DNA of 49,166 nucleotides. Origin: Hylemonella sp. UBA6679 (lineage in GTDB: Bacteria > Pseudomonadota > Gammaproteobacteria > Burkholderiales > Burkholderiaceae_C). Of the stretch, positions 34,091 through 41,897 are shown piece by piece; the stretch's first letter is position 1, and every line of letters begins with the position of its first letter. The DNA lies in the NCBI GenBank assembly GCA_002454975.1, contig DKJZ01000017.1, positions 1-49,166 on the forward strand. The letters run 5' to 3'. Under the pieces are notes generated by a model. It saw nothing but the letters and a program-made list of their open reading frames with translations. It made no database searches and had not been told where the DNA came from. The position numbers and the translations under genes are program-made.

Positions 34091-34305
34091 TGGAACTCTT
34101 GTCTGTTTTGGCCACCATCATTTTGGTGGCAACTTTGGGGACTTTGCTGGTGGCGGTGGCGGCTTACATGGCGTTTCGCTTGCGTGACAAGCGCCGCCCA
34201 GGGCTCAAGCAAGCCGGCCCAGCGCCGCGTCAGCCCGCGCATTACGAGCCGATGTTCATCACACGTTACAAGCCTGAGGCCAGCGCCCGCCAGTCAGCGG
34301 TGTGA
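34090..34305 (+). CDS. Small single-span membrane protein, BcsF/PgaD-like in position
   Basis: 71 residues, with ATG overlapping the synthase stop (TGATG), so it is translationally coupled. One hydrophobic segment (about residues 5-29, LSVLATIILVATLGTLLVAV) is followed by a basic stretch (FRLRDKRRPGLK) and a tail with HYEPMFITRYKPEASARQ. BcsF of E. coli is a similar short protein (one helix, then a basic cytoplasmic tail with a ...RYVKP segment) that tethers BcsE to the membrane. I infer the same job here from size, topology and the presence of a BcsE-like protein, not from firm homology. PgaD, the other candidate, usually has two helices. Confidence 0.7.
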   Translation: MELLSVLATIILVATLGTLLVAVAAYMAFRLRDKRRPGLKQAGPAPRQPAHYEPMFITRYKPEASARQSAV

Positions 34306-34323
34306 GCCCGGCTCGCTGGCGTA

Positions 34324-35484
34324 TCAACGCCGTGGTGTTTGCGCCATGAGCCGACGCACCGTGATGCCGTGGTCGTAGCCCAGCGCAAAAAACGCCAAGC
34401 CCAGCAAGCCCTGTGAGCGTGCCCAGGTGGCTTTGAGCAAGAGGCTGTCGTCACCCTCGTACCAGCCCACAGTACACCCACCTTGCTCGTTTTTAAACAT
34501 GTAGCTCATCGAGCCGCTCTCCATGTCCATGCGGCTGCCGTGGCTGGCCACGCGGCTTTGCACATCCACCGCAAATTCAGGCAGCTTGGCAGGGTCGACT
34601 GGGCGCAAGGCGGTGTAGCGGCTCTCGCCTTGGTGCGCCCCAAAGCGCGTGCAAGAGGGCACATCCCATTCATAGCCGTACAGCGGAAAGCTCATCACCA
34701 ACTTATGGCGCGGCACCTGAAGTGCATCGCTCATGGCCAGGAGCTTTTCCCAATTGGTGAAGTAGTTGCCGCGCAAGGGGGCCACCGGGCCAGCGTTAGG
34801 GCCGCCCTTGTAATGCACGTCATAGCCTTGCAGCACGACTTTGTCGACGTGGCTCAGGGTAGGCGCGTCGTAGATGAGCGCGTAATCGCCGGCAGGTAAA
34901 AAAACCGAGAGCTGACGCGGCTTGCTGCCCTGGTGCATGTGCGAGGCCAAGGCGATGAGCCAGGCTTTGAAGCCAGCAATGGCCTGCGGCGTCACCCCTT
35001 CGTTGACATGAACCTCCACGTCGATGTGCACACCCGCCACAGCCGGGTGGGCCAGGAGTTCTTGGGTCTGTGCCATGAGGCGATCGATGGCAGCTTGGTT
35101 TTCAAACAAACGGTTGAAGGTGGGCAGGTCGAGCAGCGACAAGCCCAGGTCCAGGGGCAAGCCATGTTGGCGGCTTTGCGCAATGAGCTCACCCCAGCCT
35201 TCAGGCCAGCCGTGACGCTTGTCGAGGCGGCCCTGTTCGTCGATTTCAATTTGAAAAAAAACCAGCCGATCGAGTTGCTGCAAGGGCACGCTTTGCCAGC
35301 CCTGCGGCAACCACCAGGCGGCGTAGCCCCAGAGCTGAGATGCACCGCTGGCGCCCCCTATTTGTGGGCTTAAGACCAAGGCCCACAGCAGGAAAATCTT
35401 GGCGATGCCGCGAGGCCAGAAGGTCCCACAACGGCCTGCACGCGGAGCCGTTTGCTTGAGGTTTGATCGATGAATCTGTGTCAT
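34324..35484 (-). CDS. GH18-like glycoside hydrolase, exported
   Basis: 386 residues from the ATG at 35484. A signal peptide (hydrophobic FLLWALVLSP, cleavage near ASGAS) leads into a TIM-barrel-type sequence: LWGYAAWWLP, VAGVHID155VE157V (a DxE remnant of the GH18 DxxDxDxE motif, with Glu157 as likely acid), YDAPTLSHVDKVVLQGYDVH, MSFPLYGYEWD and GLLGLAFFALGYDHG near the end. Family 18 enzymes cleave beta-1,4-GlcNAc polymers. In poly-N-acetylglucosamine systems PgaB combines a deacetylase with a glycoside hydrolase; here the two activities are on separate, divergent genes. Its start overlaps that of the deacetylase by 15 bases, and it converges on the 71-residue gene. Confidence 0.78.
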   Translation of the reverse strand: MTQIHRSNLKQTAPRAGRCGTFWPRGIAKIFLLWALVLSPQIGGASGASQLWGYAAWWLPQGWQSVPLQQLDRLVFFQIEIDEQGRLDKRHGWPEGWGELIAQSRQHGLPLDLGLSLLDLPTFNRLFENQAAIDRLMAQTQELLAHPAVAGVHIDVEVHVNEGVTPQAIAGFKAWLIALASHMHQGSKPRQLSVFLPAGDYALIYDAPTLSHVDKVVLQGYDVHYKGGPNAGPVAPLRGNYFTNWEKLLAMSDALQVPRHKLVMSFPLYGYEWDVPSCTRFGAHQGESRYTALRPVDPAKLPEFAVDVQSRVASHGSRMDMESGSMSYMFKNEQGGCTVGWYEGDDSLLLKATWARSQGLLGLAFFALGYDHGITVRRLMAQTPRR

Positions 35485-36774
35485 GTTGTTCAAGGTGTGC
35501 GCCTGTGGGCGTTGCCTGTGCTGCTTGCGTGCAGCGCCTTGGGTTTGCCGATCTACGCGCAGCACACCCATTCTCAAACGGGAGCGCCTCGGGCGTTGGT
35601 CCGAAATGAGCTGGCTTCGGTCACGTACAAAATTGATCTGCTTTGGCAGTACCAGCGCGAACACCATTTTTTGCTGGCGGCCCACGCGTCCAGGCCCAAA
35701 GATCAGCGTCTCAAAACCTTGGCGGGTTTTGTGGATCTCTTGCACAAGTTGGAGTCGCACCGCTTGGCCGTGGACATGGCGGCTTTTGGCTTTAGCAGCC
35801 AGATCGAGCCGATGAACCTGTTCTTTAAGCATCTTGAAACGGTGTTTGCGCAAGACCCGCAAAGCATGGCGTTTTACCGGGTGCTTGAGGAGCTCTACAT
35901 CCAAAAAGAGCTCAGTGGTTACAACCTGCAAGACAGGTTGGTGGCTGCGCGCCGTCAGTCACAAACCGCAGTGGCTTTGCTGCAGGCGCGCCCCGAACTC
36001 ATCACCGGGCGAAATGCCATGGACGCTGCACGTTTCAAAGACTTGCACTTGCCCGAGGTGGTGCAGCGTTGGGAGCGGGCGATGACGCATTTCGACAAAG
36101 ACCCGCGCAACCGCGAGATGCGCCACATGCTCGCCGGTGTGGAGGTGGTTTTGCCGCCTAAAACCGTGGTCTTGACCTTTGATGATGGACCGCACCCGCA
36201 GCACACGCCCGCCATCCTCGACACCTTGCGCGACAAGGGTGTCAAAGCCATGTTCTTTCAACTGGGCTCGATTCTGGATGGCAACTTCATTGGCCAAGAA
36301 AATGTCAAAACCAGCTTGGCCATTGAGCAGCGGCTCTTGCGCGAAGGCCATCTGGTGGCCAACCACACCTACTCACACCCGCGCTTATCGACCTTGTCGT
36401 TTGAGGCCGCCACACGGCAAATTCGTGAAGCAGCAGACTTCATTGATGCGGCTGCGCGTCAGTTGCCCGGGCGCACGTTTTTCTTTCGACCACCTTATGG
36501 CGATGTGGACTACAAAACACTCTTGGCCGTGGAAGACGCCATGCTCTACCCGCTGTTTTGGAACGTGGACCCGCAAGACTGGCAGCCACAAACGCCCGAC
36601 AACCTGATCAACGTGACCCTCAAGGGCGTGGAGGCTGTGGGCAGCGGGGTGGTGCTGCTGCACGACATCCATGGCCACACCGCACAGGCCTTGCCCGGCT
36701 TGATCGACCGACTGCGCGCCCGTGGCTACGGCTTTGGCGTCTGGAACGGCAAGACCTTTGAGCGGCAGCCCTAA
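35470..36774 (+). CDS. Polysaccharide deacetylase (NodB/CE4), exported
   Basis: 434 residues. The N-terminus is a signal peptide; LLAC21 could be a lipobox (lipoprotein) or cleavage may fall after IYA. An N-terminal helical region (about 45-220) of no recognised family is followed by a complete NodB domain (about 228-430): LTFD238D239GPHPQHTP, NH299TYSH303PRLS (metal-binding His), FFFRPPYGDVDY and VVLLHDIHGHT. All catalytic motifs are intact, so it should be active. It would trim N-acetyl groups from the nascent polymer in the periplasm, as PgaB does. Its start codon lies inside the start of the divergent hydrolase gene. Confidence 0.88.
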   Translation: MNLCHVVQGVRLWALPVLLACSALGLPIYAQHTHSQTGAPRALVRNELASVTYKIDLLWQYQREHHFLLAAHASRPKDQRLKTLAGFVDLLHKLESHRLAVDMAAFGFSSQIEPMNLFFKHLETVFAQDPQSMAFYRVLEELYIQKELSGYNLQDRLVAARRQSQTAVALLQARPELITGRNAMDAARFKDLHLPEVVQRWERAMTHFDKDPRNREMRHMLAGVEVVLPPKTVVLTFDDGPHPQHTPAILDTLRDKGVKAMFFQLGSILDGNFIGQENVKTSLAIEQRLLREGHLVANHTYSHPRLSTLSFEAATRQIREAADFIDAAARQLPGRTFFFRPPYGDVDYKTLLAVEDAMLYPLFWNVDPQDWQPQTPDNLINVTLKGVEAVGSGVVLLHDIHGHTAQALPGLIDRLRARGYGFGVWNGKTFERQP

Positions 36775-36838
36775 ATGCGGGGCAATTCTCACGTTTTTCA
36801 TGCCCCCGGGCGTTTTTGAGACTTCTAAACTGACTGCC

Positions 36839-38248
36839 ATGACCTTGATTCCGACCATCCTCAGTGGCGACCCTGAATTTCGTTTGTGGTCTCGCGCGGG
36901 CGACCACCAGCCCAAAGCTTTCATCCGTTTGAGCGACGGGCAAAGCCTGTTGCAAAAGGCTTTTGCGCGCGCGCAGCAGCTCCCTGGCGTTCAAGAGGTG
37001 CTCACGGTCACCAACCGCGAGCTTTTTTTCAGCTCGGAAGATGAGTACCGCGAGATCAAGCGCGAGGGCATGGGCACATCTTTTGTGCTCGAGCCTGTGA
37101 GCCGCGGCACTGCGGCGGCTTTGTGTGCTGCTGCCTTGCAAGTGGCGCAGGTGCATGGCGAGCAAGCCATGATGCTGGTGCTGCCTGCCGACCATTTGAT
37201 TGAGCAGCAAGCGGTTTTTGAGGCGGCTGTTGCGCAGGCTTTGTCTTTGGCAGCTCAAGGAAAAATTGCCGCCTTGGGAGCGCCCCCCACCAGTGCCCAA
37301 ACACGCTATGGCTACATTGAAATCAAAGACCAACGGGTGGCTGGTTTCATTGAAAAGCCCGGCTTCGAGCAAGCCCATGCCTTGATTGCCAGCGGGCGCT
37401 ACGTGTGGAACACAGGCATTTACGCCTTCAGCGCTGGTGCGTTTTTGCGCGAGCTCCAAGCCCATGCGCCGGGCTTGTTGCTTGATGTGCAGGCTTGTTT
37501 GCGAACCTCACGGACTTTTACAGAGCAGGGTTTTTCTCAGGTGCAGCTCGATGTGCAGGCTTTCCAGCATGTACCGGGCTTGTCCATTGAAAAAGCCTTG
37601 ATGGAGACAACCCGCCAGATGGCGCTGGTGACGTGTGACATGGGGTGGTCTGACATCGACCAGTGGGCCACCTTGGGTGACCTCACGCCACCCGACGCGC
37701 AAGGCAACCGGACCCAAGGCGCCGTGCTGGTGCAGGGCAGCACCAACTGCATCATTCAAAGCCAAGGTCGTTTGATTGGCGCGGTGGGCTTGAACAACCT
37801 GCTGGTGGTGGACACCCCCCAGGCCATTTTGGTGGCCGACAAGTCGCAAGCGAAAGATTTGCAAGGTTTGCTGGCCCAAGTGCAGGCCCAAGGCTTGGCC
37901 TACCAAGCGGCTCAGGTGCAGGTCACCCCATGGGGCAAGGAGCAGCTGATCCATGAAAGCCCCGGCTTCAAAATCAAGCGCTTGGAGATTGCCCCTGGCG
38001 CGAGCATGAGCCTGCAGCTGCACCAGCACCGCAGCGAGCATTGGGTGGTGGTCAGCGGCATGACCCACATTGCCACGGGCGACCAAGACATTGTGATGAG
38101 CCCCAACAGAAGTGCTTATATCTCGGCCGGGCAGAAGCACCGGCTTTACAACCCGGGTAAAACGCCCTGTGTGTTGATTGAAATCCAGTCGGGCAACTAC
38201 CTGGGCGAAGACGACATCGTGCGGTTTGAGGAAAAACTCATGGCCTGA
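36839..38248 (+). CDS. Mannose-1-phosphate guanylyltransferase/mannose-6-phosphate isomerase-like bifunctional protein
   Basis: 469 residues, the length of AlgA/ManC type II proteins. The nucleotidyltransferase half (about 1-330) has VLPADHLIE, AGFIEK173P and GRYVWNTGIYAFSAG, MGWSDIDQW. The C-terminal cupin half carries the isomerase metal site LQLH395QH397RSE400H401WVVVSG and closes with IQSGNYLGEDDIVRFEE. Oddity: the N-terminal nucleotide-binding signature, normally GGxGTRLWPxSR, reads ILSGDPEFRLWSRAGDHQPK here. Two of its glycines are lost and the loop is altered, so guanylyltransferase activity is uncertain while the isomerase site looks intact. It follows the deacetylase by 64 bases and probably serves the polysaccharide locus. 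Confidence 0.82.
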   Translation: MTLIPTILSGDPEFRLWSRAGDHQPKAFIRLSDGQSLLQKAFARAQQLPGVQEVLTVTNRELFFSSEDEYREIKREGMGTSFVLEPVSRGTAAALCAAALQVAQVHGEQAMMLVLPADHLIEQQAVFEAAVAQALSLAAQGKIAALGAPPTSAQTRYGYIEIKDQRVAGFIEKPGFEQAHALIASGRYVWNTGIYAFSAGAFLRELQAHAPGLLLDVQACLRTSRTFTEQGFSQVQLDVQAFQHVPGLSIEKALMETTRQMALVTCDMGWSDIDQWATLGDLTPPDAQGNRTQGAVLVQGSTNCIIQSQGRLIGAVGLNNLLVVDTPQAILVADKSQAKDLQGLLAQVQAQGLAYQAAQVQVTPWGKEQLIHESPGFKIKRLEIAPGASMSLQLHQHRSEHWVVVSGMTHIATGDQDIVMSPNRSAYISAGQKHRLYNPGKTPCVLIEIQSGNYLGEDDIVRFEEKLMA

Positions 38249-38312
38249 TGACGCGTTCCGACACAGACCCCTCAGTTACAATGGCGGGTTATTTGTTAGG
38301 AGTGCATCTGTC

Positions 38313-39626
38313 ATGGCCGTTACCGTAGAAACCCTGGAAAAGCTCGAGCGCAAGATCACCTTGGCTTTGCCTCTCAATACCATCCAGTCTGAAGTCGATT
38401 CCCGCCTCAAGCGCTTGGCCCGTACCGTGAAGATGGACGGTTTTCGTCCCGGTAAAGTGCCCATGAACGTGGTGGCCCAGCGTTATGGCTACTCCGTCCA
38501 TTACGAAGTGCTCAACGACAAGGTGGGCGAGGCGTTTGCTGTGGCCGCCAACGAAGCGCAGCTGCGCGTGGCTGGCCAACCCAAAATCACCGAAAAAGAA
38601 GGCGCCCCAGAGGGCCAAGTGACCTTCGATGCGGTGTTTGAGGTGTTCCCCGAAGTCAAAATTGGCGACCTCGCCACCGCTGAAGTTGAAAAAGTCAGCA
38701 CCGAGGTGAGCGAATCGGCCATCGACAAGACCCTTGACATCCTGCGCAAGCAGCGCCGCACCTTCGCCCAGCGCCCTGCGGCTGAAGCCGCTGCCGATGG
38801 CGACCGTGTGACGGTTGACTTCGAAGGCAAGATTGATGGCGAGCCGTTTGAAGGTGGCAAAGCCGAAGGCTTCCAGTTCTTGGTGGGCGAAGGCCAGATG
38901 CTCAAAGAGTTTGAAGACGCTGTGCGCGGCATGAAAACTGGCGAAAGCACCACCTTCCCGCTGGCTTTCCCTGCCGATTACCACGGCAAAGACGTGGCGG
39001 GCAAAACGGCTGACTTCTTGGTCACGGTTCACAAGATTGAAGTTGCCAACCTGCCCGATGTCAATGCAGACCTGGCCAAGTCGTTGGGCATCACCGAAGG
39101 CACCGTGGAAGCCCTGCGCGCCGACATCAAGAAAAACCTCGAGCGCGAGGTCTCTGCCCGTGTGCTGGGTCGCAACAAGCAAGCCGTGATGGACGCGCTC
39201 GTGGCCAAGGCCGAGCTCGACCTGCCCAAGGCCACCGTGCAAGCCGAACTCGACCGCATGGCCGAAGGCGCCCGCGCTGACCTCAAGGCACGCGGCATCA
39301 AAGATGCTGACAAGGCCCCGATCCCTGAAGAGCTGTTCCGCCCTCAAGCCGAGCGCCGTGTGCGTTTGGGTCTGGTGGTGGCAGAGTTGGTCAAGGCCAA
39401 CAACCTGCAGGCCACAGCCGACCAAATCAAGGCGCACATCGACGAGCTGGCTGCCAGCTACGAGAAGCCCGCTGATGTGGTGCGTTGGTACAACAGCGAC
39501 AACCGCCGTTTGGCTGAGGTTGAGGCTGTGGTGATAGAAAACAACGTCACCAACTTTGTGCTGGCTCAGGCCAAAGTCACTGAAAAAGCGCTGTCTTTCG
39601 ACGAGTTGATGGGCCAATCGGCCTAA
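38313..39626 (+). CDS. tig: Trigger factor, ribosome-bound chaperone
   Basis: 437 residues from the ATG at 38313, with AGGAG at 38299-38303. The N-terminal ribosome-binding domain has the L23-docking loop GFRPGKVP (43-50). The peptidyl-prolyl isomerase domain lies at about 150-245 (DGDRVTVDFEGKIDGEPFEG, EFEDAVRGMKTGE), and the C-terminal arms at about 250-437 are helical and charged. It binds nascent chains at the exit tunnel. The order tig-clpP-clpX-lon is the classic protein-quality cluster of proteobacteria. Confidence 0.97.
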   Translation: MAVTVETLEKLERKITLALPLNTIQSEVDSRLKRLARTVKMDGFRPGKVPMNVVAQRYGYSVHYEVLNDKVGEAFAVAANEAQLRVAGQPKITEKEGAPEGQVTFDAVFEVFPEVKIGDLATAEVEKVSTEVSESAIDKTLDILRKQRRTFAQRPAAEAAADGDRVTVDFEGKIDGEPFEGGKAEGFQFLVGEGQMLKEFEDAVRGMKTGESTTFPLAFPADYHGKDVAGKTADFLVTVHKIEVANLPDVNADLAKSLGITEGTVEALRADIKKNLEREVSARVLGRNKQAVMDALVAKAELDLPKATVQAELDRMAEGARADLKARGIKDADKAPIPEELFRPQAERRVRLGLVVAELVKANNLQATADQIKAHIDELAASYEKPADVVRWYNSDNRRLAEVEAVVIENNVTNFVLAQAKVTEKALSFDELMGQSA

Positions 39627-39633
39627 ACTCAAG

Positions 39634-39742
39634 GCTTGATCAAGCAGGGGCTTGTGCCAGACTTGATGTCTTGGCAACAAGCCCCAATTGCTTTTGGAGG
39701 CCCGCTGGTGAAAAGGGCCTCCCGAATTCGCTAAAGTAGCGA
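39634..39742 (+). promoter_or_regulatory. Four consecutive dyads in the tig-clpP gap
   Basis: In 109 bases there are: the palindrome GCTTGATCAAGC (39634-39645); a long hairpin GGGGCTTGT-GCCA-GAC ... GTC-TTGGCAACAAGCCCC (39647-39685, one bulge); GGAGGCCC/GGGCCTCC (39696-39703, 39715-39722); and TCGCTA-AAG-TAGCGA (39728-39742). The last ends 10 bases before the TAGGAG ribosome-binding site of clpP. None is followed by a T-run. They may attenuate transcription, stabilise the upstream mRNA end or control clpP translation. Confidence 0.55.
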
Positions 39743-39762
39743 GATACCCCTTAGGAGTTTTC

Positions 39763-40416
39763 ATGAATTTCCGCAACAGCGCCCCCTATAACGCCGGCAT
39801 GAGCGCCCACAGCCCCCTCGACACCCAGGCCTTGGGCATGGTTCCCATGGTCATTGAGCAGTCCGGCCGCGGTGAGCGTTCGTACGACATCTACTCGCGC
39901 CTGCTCAAAGAGCGTGTGATTTTTCTGGTGGGCCCCGTCAACGACCAAACCGCCAACTTGGTGGTGGCGCAGTTGCTGTTTCTCGAGAGCGAGAACCCCG
40001 ACAAAGACATTTCTTTCTACATCAACTCACCCGGCGGCTCGGTGAGCGCGGGCATGGCGATTTATGACACCATGAACTTCATCAAGCCCGATGTGTCCAC
40101 CCTGTGCACTGGCATGGCTGCCAGCATGGGCGCGTTTTTGCTGGCTGCTGGTGCCAAGGGCAAGCGTTTTTCGCTGCCCAACTCCAAGGTCATGATTCAC
40201 CAGCCTTTGGGCGGCACCCAGGGCCAGGCCACCGAAATTGAGATTCACGCCCGCGAAATTCTCAAAACCCGTGAGCAGCTCAACAAAATCTTGGCTGAGC
40301 GCACTGGCCAGCCCCTGGAGAAAATCGAACGTGACACCGAGCGTGACTACTACCTCTCGGCCGACGAGGCCAAAGAGTACGGTTTGGTCGATCAAGTCAT
40401 TGCCAAGCGTCCGTGA
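39763..40416 (+). CDS. clpP: ClpP, ATP-dependent Clp protease proteolytic subunit
   Basis: 217 residues, starting at 39763 with a good TAGGAG site (39751-39756). The catalytic triad is Ser121 (GMAASMGAF), His146 (MIHQPLGG) and Asp195 (ERDTERDYYLS). The fold includes the GGSVSAGMAIYDTM oxyanion-hole region. The first 14 or so residues are probably a propeptide removed by self-cleavage. It assembles as a double heptamer and works with ClpX, encoded next. Confidence 0.97.
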   Translation: MNFRNSAPYNAGMSAHSPLDTQALGMVPMVIEQSGRGERSYDIYSRLLKERVIFLVGPVNDQTANLVVAQLLFLESENPDKDISFYINSPGGSVSAGMAIYDTMNFIKPDVSTLCTGMAASMGAFLLAAGAKGKRFSLPNSKVMIHQPLGGTQGQATEIEIHAREILKTREQLNKILAERTGQPLEKIERDTERDYYLSADEAKEYGLVDQVIAKRP

Positions 40417-40505
40417 AGGCCGCACACAAAGGCTGCATAAAGTGGGGCGCCAGCTGCCCCGCTTGGTTGTAATATTGCGATAACACTGTCAAAGGCACAC
40501 CCTCC

Positions 40506-41777
40506 ATGGCCGAGAAAAAAGGCTCTTCGAGCGAAAAAACCCTGTACTGCTCTTTCTGCGGCAAGAGTCAGCACGAGGTGAAGAAACTCATCGCGGGCCC
40601 CTCAGTCTTTGTGTGCGACGAGTGCATTGAGCTGTGCAACGAAATCATCCGCGATGAGTTGCCCGCCACCACAGAGACCGATGCCAAAGACATCAAGGGC
40701 GATTTGCCCACGCCGGCCGACATCAAAGCCAACCTGGACAACTACGTGATTGGCCAGGAAGCGGCCAAACGCTCATTGGCGGTCGCGGTCTACAACCATT
40801 ACAAGCGCCTGGCCCACAAAGAAAAAGCCAAGAAAGACGACGTGGAGCTGGCCAAGAGCAACATCTTGCTCATTGGCCCCACCGGCTCTGGTAAAACGCT
40901 GCTGGCCCAAACCCTGGCGCGCCAACTCAATGTGCCTTTTGTGATGGCTGATGCCACCACCCTGACCGAAGCCGGTTATGTGGGTGAGGACGTTGAGAAC
41001 ATCATTCAAAAGCTGCTTCAAAGCTGCAACTACGAAGTCGACAAGGCCCAGCGCGGCATTGTGTACATCGACGAGATCGACAAAATCTCGCGCAAATCTG
41101 ACAACCCTTCCATCACCCGCGATGTGTCGGGTGAGGGCGTGCAGCAGGCTTTGCTCAAGCTCATTGAAGGCACGCAAGCCAGCGTGCCCCCGCAAGGCGG
41201 GCGCAAGCACCCCAACCAAGATTTCATCCAGATCGACACCACCAACATTCTCTTTATTTGCGGTGGCGCCTTTGCTGGCCTTGAAAAAGTGGTGAACAAC
41301 CGCACCGAGTCTTCGGGCATTGGTTTTGGTGCGGCGGTCAAGAGCAAGAAAGAGCGCTCGCTCAGCGAGGTGTTCAAAGAGATCGAGCCTGAAGACCTCA
41401 TCAAGTTTGGTTTGATTCCCGAACTCGTTGGCCGCATGCCCGTGGTGGCGACCTTGGCCGAGCTCAGCGAAGATGCGATGGTGCAAATTCTGACCGAGCC
41501 CAAGAACGCGCTGGTCAAGCAATACGGCAAGCTCTTGGGCATGGAAGGTGTGGAGCTTGAGATTCGCCCCGGCGCCCTCAAAGCCATTGCCCGCAAGGCG
41601 CTGGCGCGCAAAACTGGCGCACGTGGCTTGCGTTCGATTTTGGAGCACGCACTCATCGACACCATGTTTGAGCTGCCCAACAGCCGCAACGTTGAGCGCG
41701 TGGTGATCGAAGAGTCCACCATCGACGAAAACAAACCACCTTTGATGGTGTACCGCGAGGCGGCCAAAAAAGCTTGA
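40506..41777 (+). CDS. clpX: ClpX, AAA+ unfoldase of the Clp protease
   Basis: 423 residues. The N-terminal zinc-binding domain has C15, C18, C37 and C40 (CSFCGKSQ...CDEC). The AAA+ module has Walker A GPTGSGKT (124-131), Walker B IVYIDEIDK, sensor and pore-loop segments (GYVGEDVENI), the ClpP-binding IGF-type loop region (SSGIGFGAAV) and a C-terminal GARGLRSILEHAL. It recognises tagged substrates, unfolds them and feeds ClpP. The 89-base gap after clpP contains a hairpin (AAG-T-GGGGC/GCCCC-G-CTT, 40440-40464) with no T-run and no strong promoter, so co-transcription with clpP is likely. Confidence 0.97.
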   Translation: MAEKKGSSSEKTLYCSFCGKSQHEVKKLIAGPSVFVCDECIELCNEIIRDELPATTETDAKDIKGDLPTPADIKANLDNYVIGQEAAKRSLAVAVYNHYKRLAHKEKAKKDDVELAKSNILLIGPTGSGKTLLAQTLARQLNVPFVMADATTLTEAGYVGEDVENIIQKLLQSCNYEVDKAQRGIVYIDEIDKISRKSDNPSITRDVSGEGVQQALLKLIEGTQASVPPQGGRKHPNQDFIQIDTTNILFICGGAFAGLEKVVNNRTESSGIGFGAAVKSKKERSLSEVFKEIEPEDLIKFGLIPELVGRMPVVATLAELSEDAMVQILTEPKNALVKQYGKLLGMEGVELEIRPGALKAIARKALARKTGARGLRSILEHALIDTMFELPNSRNVERVVIEESTIDENKPPLMVYREAAKKA

Positions 41778-41839
41778 TACCACTGCCTGCGGTCATATTC
41801 TGCTTTGATGACCATCAAAGCGGGCAGATTTTGCCTCTT

Positions 41840-41872
41840 ACAGGATTGAAAATCCTGTGATGCTCTCCATAT
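41840..41872 (+). promoter_or_regulatory. Heat-shock (sigma-32-like) promoter of lon with an overlapping dyad
   Basis: ATTGAAA (41845-41851) and CTCCATAT (41865-41872) match the sigma-32 pattern CTTGAAA - 11 to 16 bases - CCCCATNT, with a 13-base spacer. The first box sits in a perfect inverted repeat ACAGGATT-GAA-AATCCTGT (41840-41858). lon is a classic sigma-32 gene; the dyad could bind a repressor or end clpX transcripts. Confidence 0.55.
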
Positions 41873-41897
41873 TTAACGGGTAACCAGAAGGCCAACC

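Noticed and set aside
28991..34305. Ordinary cellulose (bcs) operon
   Set aside because: No BcsA (GT2 with PilZ), BcsB, BcsZ or BcsC-sized exporter is present; only BcsE-like and possibly BcsF-like parts are.
38289..39776. Long (495-codon) minus-strand frame antisense to trigger factor
   Set aside because: It mirrors the GC-rich third codon positions of tig, is His/Gly/Leu-rich without any domain, and has no upstream signals.
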